A stretch of DNA of 42,089 nt from a virus. Shown here in pieces: positions 1-7,247 of this stretch. The translations under genes and the position numbers were made by a program. The DNA is taken from IMG/VR virus record IMGVR_UViG_3300030117_002482, positions 1-42,089 of that record; one strand, given 5' to 3'. Under the pieces are notes generated by a model. The model ran no database searches and was not told where the DNA came from. It was given only the letters and a program-made list of their open reading frames with translations. The number at the start of each line of letters is the position of its first letter. Positions within the stretch are counted from its first letter, which is position 1.

Positions 1-102
1 AACAAACCCAAGAGAACACCTAGTCACCCTACAAAGTCTCACGTTGTTGTTGCTAAAGTTGGTGATAAGATAAAAACTATACGCTTTGGACAGCAAGGTA
101 AA
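1..102. repeat. Left copy of 102-bp terminal redundancy
   Basis: Bases 1-102 are identical to 41988-42089 except position 99 (T) versus 42086 (C). The offset is constant at 41987, so the ends overlap and the genome closes into a circle or circular permutation of about 41,987 bp. The mismatch is silent (GGT versus GGC, Gly). It may be an assembly overlap rather than a true physical end. Confidence 0.95.
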
Positions 103-258
103 AGAGTTGGCACACTTTCTGGAACTGCTGGAAAGCCAAAGAAGGGTGAGTCCGCTAGAATGAAAGCGAAACGTAAATCATTTAAAGCTCGTCATGCTAA
201 GAATATTGCCAGAGGTAAGATGTCAGCCGCATGGTGGGCTAACAAGGTAAAGTGGTAG
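1..258 (+). CDS. Small basic protein, C-terminal part (gene crosses the contig ends)
   Basis: These are the last 85 codons of a gene whose first 18 codons are at 41934-41987; joined across the redundant ends it encodes 103 residues. The protein is very rich in Lys and Arg and ends with the stretches KSFKARHAKNIARG and SAAWWANKVKW. I recall this tail from small proteins of unknown function in marine tailed phages (a DUF6321-type family, from memory). It is followed at once by three more tiny basic proteins. The location next to capsid genes suggests a virion or DNA-binding role, but that is inference. Confidence 0.85.
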   Translation, partial: NKPKRTPSHPTKSHVVVAKVGDKIKTIRFGQQGKRVGTLSGTAGKPKKGESARMKAKRKSFKARHAKNIARGKMSAAWWANKVKW

Positions 259-259
259 A

Positions 260-385
260 ATGGGTAAAACTGTAAGTTGGATGTGGGGTGGTAAAAAGCA
301 TTACGGAACTTTGATTAGGGAAACTAAAACACATAAGTTTGCTAGAACAAAAAATGGCAAAGTTAAAAAGATTAAAAAGAAATAG
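260..385 (+). CDS. Tiny basic protein, unknown function
   Basis: A 41-codon frame starts one base after the stop of the preceding gene and reads MGKTVSWMWGGKKHYGT at its N-terminus and ends in a Lys-rich tail (KVKKIKKK). Nearly a third of residues are Lys or Arg. It is followed by a spacer with GGTAAGGT ahead of the next gene. The frame is short, but it lies in a run of tightly packed basic genes on the same strand, which supports it being real. Function is unknown; DNA binding is possible given the charge. Confidence 0.6.
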   Translation: MGKTVSWMWGGKKHYGTLIRETKTHKFARTKNGKVKKIKKK

Positions 386-396
386 GTAAGGTACTT

Positions 397-564
397 ATGA
401 ATAAAAAAGTAAAAGCACCTAACGGTTATCATTGGATGAAGTCCGGTGCTGGTTTTAAGCTTATGAAAAATCCTAGAGGTGGATATAAACCTCATAAAGG
501 TGCTAGTTTAATGGCTAGTTTTAAAGTACAAATGGCACATTCAAAGGCTAAAAAGAAAAAATAA
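397..564 (+). CDS. Small basic protein, unknown function
   Basis: A 55-residue frame begins MNKKVKAPNGYHWMKSG and ends in a Lys-rich tail (SKAKKKK). The pattern 'APxGYHWMK...F.LMK' looks like a compact domain followed by a basic tail. It sits between two other basic genes with spacings of 11 and 2 bp. A weak ribosome site (GGTAAGG) precedes the ATG. I do not know the family. The cluster of four consecutive basic proteins just after the capsid genes suggests a shared role with packaged DNA. Confidence 0.65.
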   Translation: MNKKVKAPNGYHWMKSGAGFKLMKNPRGGYKPHKGASLMASFKVQMAHSKAKKKK

Positions 565-566
565 TT

Positions 567-962
567 ATGGCTACTGCTAAGAAAACAAAAGAAGCTATGT
601 GGAAAAGAATAGTAGCTTCTGTTAAAGCTGGCAGTAAAGGTGGAAGGCCCGGACAGTGGAGTGCTCGTAAGGCACAGTTAGCTACAGCTAGGTATAAAAA
701 AGCTGGTGGTGGGTATAGAGGGAAAAAATCTTCCAGTAACAAATTAACTAAATGGTCAAAGCAGAAATGGGATTATGTCAGCAAGGGTGACAAGAAAAAA
801 CCTAGAGCGAAAAGAGGGCGTTACTTACCTGAGTCAGTTAGGAAAAGTCTTAGTTCCTCTGAAAAATCTGCTACAAACAGAAGAAAAAGAGCCGCTTCTG
901 CCAAAGGTAGACAAAAAGCTAAATACACAAAAAAGATAGCGGCTAAAGTAAGGAGAGCCTAA
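567..962 (+). CDS. Lys/Arg-rich protein, DUF5872-like
   Basis: The 131-residue product is strongly basic throughout, with LTKWSKQKWDYVSKGDKK (about 60-77) and RYLPESVRKSLSSSEKSA (about 85-102) followed by TNRRKR and a Lys/Arg tail. The pattern of KW..+.W followed by RYLP and a TNRRK motif resembles a domain of unknown function found in phages and large DNA viruses (DUF5872, from memory). The stop TAA overlaps the ATG of the next gene as TAATG. DNA condensation or binding is plausible but unproven. Confidence 0.75.
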   Translation: MATAKKTKEAMWKRIVASVKAGSKGGRPGQWSARKAQLATARYKKAGGGYRGKKSSSNKLTKWSKQKWDYVSKGDKKKPRAKRGRYLPESVRKSLSSSEKSATNRRKRAASAKGRQKAKYTKKIAAKVRRA

Positions 963-1417
963 TGGCTACATTGAAAGTTCGCATAAAGGAAAATATGATG
1001 TTAGATAATTATTTTCACGACAGTGTTAATACATTAACTATTGATAGTATAGATGAGATTTATCAGAGAACTGTTGATTGTGCGGCTAGTCAAACTACTA
1101 CAATAGCCGTTTTTAATAATACCTCTTATGGTGCGGCTGGTGCTATAGATATTCAAGATTCTAAATACATAAGAATTACAAACAAAGATTTAACAAATTC
1201 TATAGAGATAGCGATTGTTGGTAATAGTAGCACAGAGGGTTTATATCAAATAAAGTTAGATGCTGGTTATAGTCATATTATTATGGGTGCTGACAATATT
1301 ATACTTTGCGAAGAAGATACTTCGCCAAGTTTTGCTACCTTGGGAGACCTTTCTAGCATACAGGTAAACCCCGGATCAAACCAAGTAAAAGTTGAAATAT
1401 TTATAGCGAGTGCATAA
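962..1417 (+). CDS. Virion-type protein, tandem paralogue A
   Basis: A 151-residue protein that is a clear paralogue of the next gene. Shared blocks include DSIDEIYQR (about 28-36), KYIRITNKDLTNSIE (about 70-84), the AG-SHII motif and EEDTSPSFAT (about 119-128), and a C-terminal VEIF strand. Composition is beta-rich with no charged helices, as for a decoration or tail-associated subunit. Both ends overlap neighbours by TAATG junctions, so translation is probably coupled. The family occurs, as I recall, next to capsid genes of marine phages; its exact role is unknown. Confidence 0.8.
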   Translation: MATLKVRIKENMMLDNYFHDSVNTLTIDSIDEIYQRTVDCAASQTTTIAVFNNTSYGAAGAIDIQDSKYIRITNKDLTNSIEIAIVGNSSTEGLYQIKLDAGYSHIIMGADNIILCEEDTSPSFATLGDLSSIQVNPGSNQVKVEIFIASA

Positions 1418-1866
1418 TGGCTACTTTTAAATATATAATTGAAGAAAATATAACACTTAGCAATCAAGTGTATAAAACTATGATTTCTAAAGAAATTGAT
1501 TCTATAGATCAATTTTATAGAAGGGTTACAACTTGCACTTCAGGTTCTCAAACAACTATATTAAATGTAGCTTCTAATAATCACGCTAATAATGATGGGT
1601 GTCTTGCCCATGATGATATAAAGTATATAAGAATTACAAACCTTGAAATTACAAATTCTTGTGAAGTTGCAGTTGTTGGTAATGCTACCAGCTATCAGTT
1701 TTTTTTAAAGGCTGGAGAAAGCCATATAATACCTTCCACTAATAATTCTATGTTAGCTGAAGAGGATACGAGCCCTAGTTTTGGAACAATGGCTGATATA
1801 GATAAGGTTATTGTAAAACCTGAAAGTGGTGATGCTAATGTTGAAATAGTTGCTGTGAGTGTTTAA
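1417..1866 (+). CDS. Virion-type protein, tandem paralogue B
   Basis: A 149-residue protein homologous to the preceding one along its full length: DSIDQFYRR (about 28-36), KYIRITNLEITNSCE (about 69-83), AGESHIIPS, EEDTSPSFGT and a VEIVAVS end. The middle portion and the Cys residues differ, so divergence is well advanced. The two copies form a head-to-tail duplication. TAATG overlaps on both sides tie it to the structural operon. Hexamer/pentamer or two-ring use of the two copies is speculation. Confidence 0.8.
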   Translation: MATFKYIIEENITLSNQVYKTMISKEIDSIDQFYRRVTTCTSGSQTTILNVASNNHANNDGCLAHDDIKYIRITNLEITNSCEVAVVGNATSYQFFLKAGESHIIPSTNNSMLAEEDTSPSFGTMADIDKVIVKPESGDANVEIVAVSV

Positions 1867-2957
1867 TGGCTACTTTTGAAACTCAAATAGAAATGTTAAC
1901 TAGTCTTACTATTGATGATAGCAGTTCTCCAACTCGATCTGAGTTAAGTCAGTTTCTTACAGATGGTGCTAAGGAAGTTATAAATCACCTACCAAATGAT
2001 CTATTAAAACTATGTTCTACTGTAACTACCTTAACAGGTGGTACTAGCCATACTATGAATACTGGCAAAATATTATCAGTTAAAAGATCAGATGGTTATA
2101 TTTATCACCCCTCTAGGGAAATTCCATCTAGGCTATCCGGTAGGGTAACAGACCCTGACGACATGTTGTTTGCAACTATAAATGATCCTGTATATTACAA
2201 AGAAAGCAATAACTTATATTCTTTACCTGAAGGAAACCCTTGGCAGTATGAGGAGGTTCAGTTTCCAACTATTGCTTATGGGGATAGTGCTATAGCTGTA
2301 TTCCCTGATGAAGCTGAATATATAGTAGTTTTATATGCCGCTATAAAAGCTTTGCAAAATGCTCTAGGTTCAAAAGTTGCAAATGCGGATATAGTAACAG
2401 CTCTAACAGCTATTAATGCAGAACTAGATGAAACTCAGGCAATTTGCGATTTAATTAATACTCAAGTAGATGCGGCTGTAACTCAGCTTGGTGAATCTGT
2501 AACTCAAGTTGATGCTGATGTTGATACCGCTTTAACAGCTATAAATACAGCCTCTGATAGAATAAATACAGCAGTAGCGTTAGCTAATACTCAATTTGAC
2601 AGTGCTGTAACTTCAAACACTGCTGAAGATGTAGAATTAGCATCATCTCAAATAAATGCTGGTAATGGATTCATATCAGAAGCTAGAGCATCAGCAAATG
2701 AAGCACAGTCTTTTGTATCTGAGGTGAGTGCTAGAATGTCTCAGGTTAGCGGATATAACACTGTTGTTTCTGGATATATAAATGCGGCTCAAGGGTATGC
2801 AACTGAAATACAAAATAAAATAGGAATAGCTCAGGGTTATGCTAGTGAAGTTCAGTCTAGGCTTTCAGCTATTACGGCTGATTATTCTTTTATTGAAAAA
2901 CAACAAGCTAAATTACAATCAGATTATGAAAAAGCTTTACAAGCTTTAAAGTCGTAA
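1866..2957 (+). CDS. Tail/adaptor protein with long helical C-terminal repeat
   Basis: The 363-residue product has an N-terminal globular part of about 165 residues, starting MATFETQIEMLTSLT and resembling head-tail adaptor or tail-associated proteins in marine podoviruses. The rest (about 165-363) is one long Ala/Ser/Gln/Thr-rich alpha-helical repeat region with recurring AINTA, AQGYA-E and SEVQSRLSA units. This looks like a fibrous coiled coil, perhaps a fibre connector. It is followed by two small adaptor-type genes and then the tail fibre gene, which fits a connector role. The assignment is by composition and context. Confidence 0.65.
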   Translation: MATFETQIEMLTSLTIDDSSSPTRSELSQFLTDGAKEVINHLPNDLLKLCSTVTTLTGGTSHTMNTGKILSVKRSDGYIYHPSREIPSRLSGRVTDPDDMLFATINDPVYYKESNNLYSLPEGNPWQYEEVQFPTIAYGDSAIAVFPDEAEYIVVLYAAIKALQNALGSKVANADIVTALTAINAELDETQAICDLINTQVDAAVTQLGESVTQVDADVDTALTAINTASDRINTAVALANTQFDSAVTSNTAEDVELASSQINAGNGFISEARASANEAQSFVSEVSARMSQVSGYNTVVSGYINAAQGYATEIQNKIGIAQGYASEVQSRLSAITADYSFIEKQQAKLQSDYEKALQALKS

Positions 2958-2966
2958 GGATATATA

Positions 2967-3317
2967 ATGTCAGTACATTCATTAACAGCAAAACAAATAA
3001 TAAGTAGAATAAAATTAGTATTTCCAGATGTCCCAGATACTTATATTATGAGTCTAATAAATGAAGCTTTAGTTGAAATGGGGAACTACCATACTAAAAA
3101 TATTCAAGCTAAATTAAGCACTGTTGCAGATCAAATGTTTTATGACATAAGTGATAGTGCAAAGGATTCTAGTTCTAATGATTTGGAAGTTAACAAAGTA
3201 TATAGAGTTGATCTTATGGATAGCGATGGTGACTATATCAAAATACCAAGACTGGTTGATAGGCGCATTCTTTTAATGGATGCGGCTAGTGAACCAGCAG
3301 TAAATACACCAGACTAA
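2967..3317 (+). CDS. Small head-tail structural protein, function unassigned
   Basis: A 116-residue protein with an N-terminal helical part (LTAKQIISRIKLVFPDVPD) and a C-terminal part with NKVYRVDLMDSDGDYIKIPR. The arrangement 'I..RI...FPDV.D.YI..LINEAL.EM' is typical of small adaptor proteins that sit beneath the portal. The gene is preceded by AAGGA and overlaps the next by a TAATG junction. It lies between the helical-repeat protein and another small structural gene. Adaptor function is inferred from position and size. Confidence 0.65.
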   Translation: MSVHSLTAKQIISRIKLVFPDVPDTYIMSLINEALVEMGNYHTKNIQAKLSTVADQMFYDISDSAKDSSSNDLEVNKVYRVDLMDSDGDYIKIPRLVDRRILLMDAASEPAVNTPD

Positions 3318-3748
3318 TGGCTAGTAATATAAATTTTCCTGAAAATTCAGCACTTTGGTTTGTAGAAGGTGATAAGCTTGCACTTATAACAAAAACTGAT
3401 AGTAGCGGTAATTCTAGGACTACAGATAGAAAACTTTACAAGGCTATTCAAGAATCAATTACTGATGGCCTTTTGATTCACTATTACGGTGAGCCAAATA
3501 GTGTTGTATCTATAAATGATACACCTGATATTGACAATACTTTACATGTAGCTATTGTTGATTATGTTAAGAAATGTTTGTATATGGATAAAGCTGGAGC
3601 ATCAAGCGATCCGGGTGTTTCACAGTCTGCTATGCAGATGATGGTACAGCATGAAAGAAGATTTAATGAAACTGTAAAGCGTTATGGTATGAGAAAAAGG
3701 GATAAGACTGGCGGTACTCGTGCAATCTTACCTTACGATTTTAGATAA
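3317..3748 (+). CDS. Small conserved virion protein, function unassigned
   Basis: The 143-residue product starts MASNINFPENSALWFVEGDK and contains YKAIQESITDGLLIHYYGEP and a C-terminal helical stretch (MMVQHERRFNETVKRYGMRK), ending in a strand-like ILPYDF. I associate this pattern with small structural proteins near the tail fibre gene of marine phages. It is translationally coupled to the previous gene through TAATG. A 57-bp spacer with a good AAGGAG site separates it from the fibre gene. Confidence 0.65.
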   Translation: MASNINFPENSALWFVEGDKLALITKTDSSGNSRTTDRKLYKAIQESITDGLLIHYYGEPNSVVSINDTPDIDNTLHVAIVDYVKKCLYMDKAGASSDPGVSQSAMQMMVQHERRFNETVKRYGMRKRDKTGGTRAILPYDFR

Positions 3749-3805
3749 GCTTTACAAAATTAATGCCTTAGTGGCGGTGGTGGTGGGTTATAAGGAGTTG
3801 TCATT

Positions 3806-6124
3806 ATGGCTAATCCAAATAAGTTTACAACAAAAGAAGTATTAAATAAGGTACTCCTAGATTCTTCAGGAAATGCCGTCACCGCAAATTCAGTTACAGC
3901 ACAAGAAGCTTTAAACACTGTTTTAGACACTACCAACAATAGATTAAATATGTCACTAGCTGGTGGTACAATTTCTGGAGATGTTACAATTAGTGGAGAC
4001 TTAACCGTATCTGGTAGTAATACATATACATACGATGAACAGATAGATGGTCAATTATGGTTAAAAGACTCTACAACCAGTAGTGCAACTCAAGGTGGAC
4101 ATTTAAGATTATTTAGTGATGATGGGGCGGCTATGGCGGCTGGTCATAGGTTAGGAGTAATTGAATTTGCTGGGGCTGAAGATGCTTCTTCTACAATAAC
4201 AATTGGAGCAAAAATTGAATCTTTAGCTGAATCTACATTTACAGCTAGTGAAAATGGATCAAATTTACTTTTTTACACTACAGATGGAGATGCTTCTACT
4301 ACTGAGAAAATGAGGATTGCTTCTGATGGAACTGTAACTATTTCACACGCAACTGATCCACTTTTAGTTTTAAATAAAACTGGTGGTAGTAATGCCGCTA
4401 TTCACTTTCAACACGCTGGAGTTGCAAAAGGTTACTTTTTTGTAAATGCTGATCAAACAATAAATCTTGGAACTGCTACTAAAAATCCAGCATTAATTAT
4501 TAGTCCAAGTGGTAATGTCGGAATAGGTGCAACACCATCATATGCTCTTGATGTGCAAGCTAATTTCGATAGTTCAAGTATTGTAAGATTTTGGAATGAT
4601 GGGAATGATGGCAATAGAGATGTTTTACTTTTACAAGGTGGAGCAGATGCGGCTGGGTACAATGTAAGATATATTACTTTTTTAGATGGTGATGGTGGAA
4701 CTGTTGGGTGTTTACAAGGTGCAAATGCTACAAGTAATGGTGGGCTTGCTTTAAATATATCACCCGACACTAATGATTTAGTTGTTGATTCAAATGGGAA
4801 TGTTGGAATAGGGGGGTCTCCAACATCGAATGTCCACATTTTTAAAACAACAATAAGACATGCGGCTGATACTCCAGAATTTGTGTTAGAAGATACGAGT
4901 GCTTTTTCCGCAGGAACTGGCCCGTCAATTTATCTTCAAGGAAAACAGACAGGTGAAACTTTACAAACATTTGCAGAAATTCAAGGAGTATCAACATCTT
5001 CAGCAAATGAAGGTAATTTAATATTTAAAACAAGAAGTGGCGGTAGTACAGATGAGCGTATGAGGATTTATCAGACTGGTAATGTTCAGTTTACTGCAAA
5101 TATTATAATGGCTGATGATACTAGTATCGGCATTAGTGATTCTGCTGAAAGAATTGAATTTGATGGTGCTGGTGATATATCTGTATTGGGAGCAAATCTT
5201 GGTGTAGGAAACAGCGCACCAGATACTCTTGTATTAGTTGGTAACAACGCTACAAACACAGATAATGGTATTAAAATATCTGCAAATGGAACAGGTCATC
5301 CATACCTGCAATTCGCTAACTCAGATAGTGCTACTAATCATATATCCAAAGCTATGATATTCCAAGATACAACTAATTCTTATTATCGAGGAAACTTGGT
5401 AATAGCTATTGATGAAACCGCTGATGCTTCTACTGTAGCCGCGGCTGATGAAGTAATAAGTATTGGTGCATCTACTACTACTTTTAGCAATAAGGTTTAT
5501 ATTAATCAAAGTGCAGATAGTAGTGCTTTAAGAATTTATGGATACGATGATGTATCGTCTAATTATGCAGAACTGTTTGTAAATGCCTCAGGTTATACAG
5601 TTTTAGACTCTGATACAAATAGAGGTGTAGAAATTAGAGGGCATGGAATAGATTTTTATGTAAATAGCGGTGGAACGCATTTTGCTAGAATGACATATGA
5701 TGGAAAATTTACACCTATGACTGATGATGCTTATGATATAGGAGCTTCAAGTGCTAGATGGGATGATATATTTGCAACTAACGGAACAATAAATACATCA
5801 GATGAAAGACGAAAAGACAATATAAAAGATACAAATCTTGGTCTTAATTTTGTAAATAAACTTAAACCAAAAGAGTATAAGTGGAAAGATTACACAAATG
5901 AAAAAGGTGAAAAAAGAGAGTTTAAAAGAAAACATCAAGGTTTAGTTGCACAAGATGTCGAACAGACCCTTAAGGATATTGGATTAACTAATAATGATTT
6001 TGCTGGTCTGATATATGATAAAGAATCCGATATATATGGATTAAGATATAATCAACTTATTGCACCTTTAATTAAAGCAATACAAGAATTGTCTGCAAAG
6101 GTAGAAGCTTTAGAAAGTAAATAA
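3806..6124 (+). CDS. Tail fibre/spike with C-terminal S74 intramolecular chaperone
   Basis: The 772-residue protein is beta-rich. Residues about 50-80 carry GGTISGDVTISGDLTVSG-type repeats. Between about 230 and 345 there are GNVGIG repeats common in phage fibres. The C-terminal about 110 residues (from about 662) form a Peptidase_S74 domain: SDERRKDNI with the catalytic Ser at 665, then KPKEYKWKD, HQGLVAQDVEQ and a final coiled coil (IQELSAKVEALESK). In this family the domain directs trimer folding and then cuts itself off just before the Ser. The fibre is expected to bind the host surface. Start chosen by the AAGGAG site at about 3792. Confidence 0.92.
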   Translation: MANPNKFTTKEVLNKVLLDSSGNAVTANSVTAQEALNTVLDTTNNRLNMSLAGGTISGDVTISGDLTVSGSNTYTYDEQIDGQLWLKDSTTSSATQGGHLRLFSDDGAAMAAGHRLGVIEFAGAEDASSTITIGAKIESLAESTFTASENGSNLLFYTTDGDASTTEKMRIASDGTVTISHATDPLLVLNKTGGSNAAIHFQHAGVAKGYFFVNADQTINLGTATKNPALIISPSGNVGIGATPSYALDVQANFDSSSIVRFWNDGNDGNRDVLLLQGGADAAGYNVRYITFLDGDGGTVGCLQGANATSNGGLALNISPDTNDLVVDSNGNVGIGGSPTSNVHIFKTTIRHAADTPEFVLEDTSAFSAGTGPSIYLQGKQTGETLQTFAEIQGVSTSSANEGNLIFKTRSGGSTDERMRIYQTGNVQFTANIIMADDTSIGISDSAERIEFDGAGDISVLGANLGVGNSAPDTLVLVGNNATNTDNGIKISANGTGHPYLQFANSDSATNHISKAMIFQDTTNSYYRGNLVIAIDETADASTVAAADEVISIGASTTTFSNKVYINQSADSSALRIYGYDDVSSNYAELFVNASGYTVLDSDTNRGVEIRGHGIDFYVNSGGTHFARMTYDGKFTPMTDDAYDIGASSARWDDIFATNGTINTSDERRKDNIKDTNLGLNFVNKLKPKEYKWKDYTNEKGEKREFKRKHQGLVAQDVEQTLKDIGLTNNDFAGLIYDKESDIYGLRYNQLIAPLIKAIQELSAKVEALESK

Positions 6125-6141
6125 CAAAATAGGAGAACAAA

Positions 6142-6372
6142 ATGGCTAAAGATAAAAAAGAACAGCCTAAGTTAAACTTTGATGATAAAGAATATATCAT
6201 TGAAGATATGTCTGATGAATCAAAGAGGATTCTAAACCATATTAACGACATTCAAAACAAGCTAAATACAAATGCTTTTGTAAGGGAGCAGTTAGAAATT
6301 AGTAAAGAAGGTTTTATTAATATGTTAAGAGAGTCTTTAAAAGAACCTGAAAAGGAAGAAGCAGAGGCGTAA
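6142..6372 (+). CDS. Small helical protein, DUF6447-like
   Basis: The 76-residue acidic protein contains LNFDDKEYIIEDMSDESK then a helical region (HINDIQNKLNT) with a charged tail. The pattern 'I.G+EY...+MS.E.K..+..+..+.' resembles a small domain found after fibre genes in marine phages (DUF6447, from memory). An AGGAG site lies 8 bp before the ATG. It directly abuts the next gene. Role unknown; a fibre-assembly chaperone would fit the location but nothing in the sequence proves it. Confidence 0.65.
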   Translation: MAKDKKEQPKLNFDDKEYIIEDMSDESKRILNHINDIQNKLNTNAFVREQLEISKEGFINMLRESLKEPEKEEAEA

Positions 6373-6825
6373 ATGGTTATTCGTAGGTCTAGTCAAGGTT
6401 ATCGCATAAGGCTCCATAAAAACACAACTCCCGGTGCTGTTCGTTCTAAAACGTACCCAGATGGCACAGTTGAAACCTTGACTTACCCTACGTCTGGATA
6501 TGAATATTTTGTAGAAGTTGATGGAGAAGTTGTAAAAAGATCTAGCACTTTTAAGAACGCAGAGATTTATTACGTTGAGGAATGTGCAAAAAAGTATGAT
6601 AATGGACATGGAAGATTAACAATCGGAGAACATCACATTGTAAATGGAGTAGCAACTTCACAATCTGATTATCCTACAGAATCTAATACTATAGCAGAAA
6701 TAAAAAAGTTTTATGACATAAGAGGTATTTCTTATGGTTCTAACGAAACCAAATCAGAATTACTTTCTAGGATAGTTCCTATGATGGCCGGAGACACAGA
6801 AGTGTCTAAACACATAAAGAAATAA
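6373..6825 (+). CDS. Unknown protein with C-terminal SAP/HeH-like helix-extended-helix
   Basis: A 150-residue protein. Residues 1-100 are beta-rich (SKTYPDGTVETLTYPTSG, YEYFVEVDGEVV) with no recognised family. Residues about 116-142 contain TIAEIKKFYDIRGISYGS then NETKSELLSRI, the signature of a HeH/LEM or SAP-like helical motif that often binds nucleic acid. It begins in the base after the preceding stop. Located between the fibre gene and a holin-like gene. Confidence 0.6.
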   Translation: MVIRRSSQGYRIRLHKNTTPGAVRSKTYPDGTVETLTYPTSGYEYFVEVDGEVVKRSSTFKNAEIYYVEECAKKYDNGHGRLTIGEHHIVNGVATSQSDYPTESNTIAEIKKFYDIRGISYGSNETKSELLSRIVPMMAGDTEVSKHIKK

Positions 6826-6826
6826 T

Positions 6827-6973
6827 ATGGATAGCTTAAAAGTATCCGGAGCAAGCTTTGCTGGTATGGGGGTGGTGTTTATGGATTTACTACCTTACTT
6901 TATTGGTGTTACTATAGGAGTTATGAATATTATATATTTATACTATAAAATAAAAAAGATAAAGGAATCTTAA
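6827..6973 (+). CDS. Holin-like small membrane protein
   Basis: A 48-residue frame between two genes, with no room left for anything else (gaps of 1 bp each side). It has a Gly/Ala-rich N-terminal part (LKVSGASFAGMGVVFMDLL) and one clear membrane segment (about 22-40, PYFIGVTIGVMNIIYLYYK), ending in a Lys-rich cytoplasmic tail (KIKKIKES). Length, single strong membrane helix and basic tail match the small T7 gp17.5-type holins, which also lie just after tail fibre genes. The match is by architecture only. Confidence 0.65.
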   Translation: MDSLKVSGASFAGMGVVFMDLLPYFIGVTIGVMNIIYLYYKIKKIKES

Positions 6974-6974
6974 T

Positions 6975-7238
6975 ATGAATATTAAAGAAATGTTAATTGA
7001 AAAGGCTATTGAATCTGCAAAGAAAATGGCAGATGAGCAAGCAGATAACGTAGAGGGTATGTTGATTGAATACATACAGTCAGAAGAAGTAGAAAAAAAG
7101 TTGGCTGAAAAGATGGATAAAGCAATAAATATTCCTTTTGTATCCGATCAGAAAGAAGAGCCAATGTTTAGAGAGTTTGCTGACATCCTTACAGATGTTG
7201 TAGCTGGTGCTGTAAAGATGGTAAAGTCTAAGGTGTAA
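6975..7238 (+). CDS. Small helical protein, unknown function
   Basis: The 87-residue product is predicted mostly alpha-helical and amphipathic: MNIKEMLIEKAIESAKKMAD, EEVEKKLAEKMDKAI, and a C-terminal FADILTDVVAGAVKMVKSKV. The last stretch could associate with a membrane peripherally. It starts one base after the holin-like gene, preceded by AAAGGA, so the two are probably expressed together and may act together. No family recognised. Confidence 0.6.
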   Translation: MNIKEMLIEKAIESAKKMADEQADNVEGMLIEYIQSEEVEKKLAEKMDKAINIPFVSDQKEEPMFREFADILTDVVAGAVKMVKSKV

Positions 7239-7247
7239 CTGTAGGTA

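Noticed and set aside
4453-4839. Minus-strand frame of 128 codons inside the tail fibre gene.
   Set aside because: It is the reverse shadow of a well-supported coding gene, has no ribosome site, and encodes an unstructured low-complexity protein.
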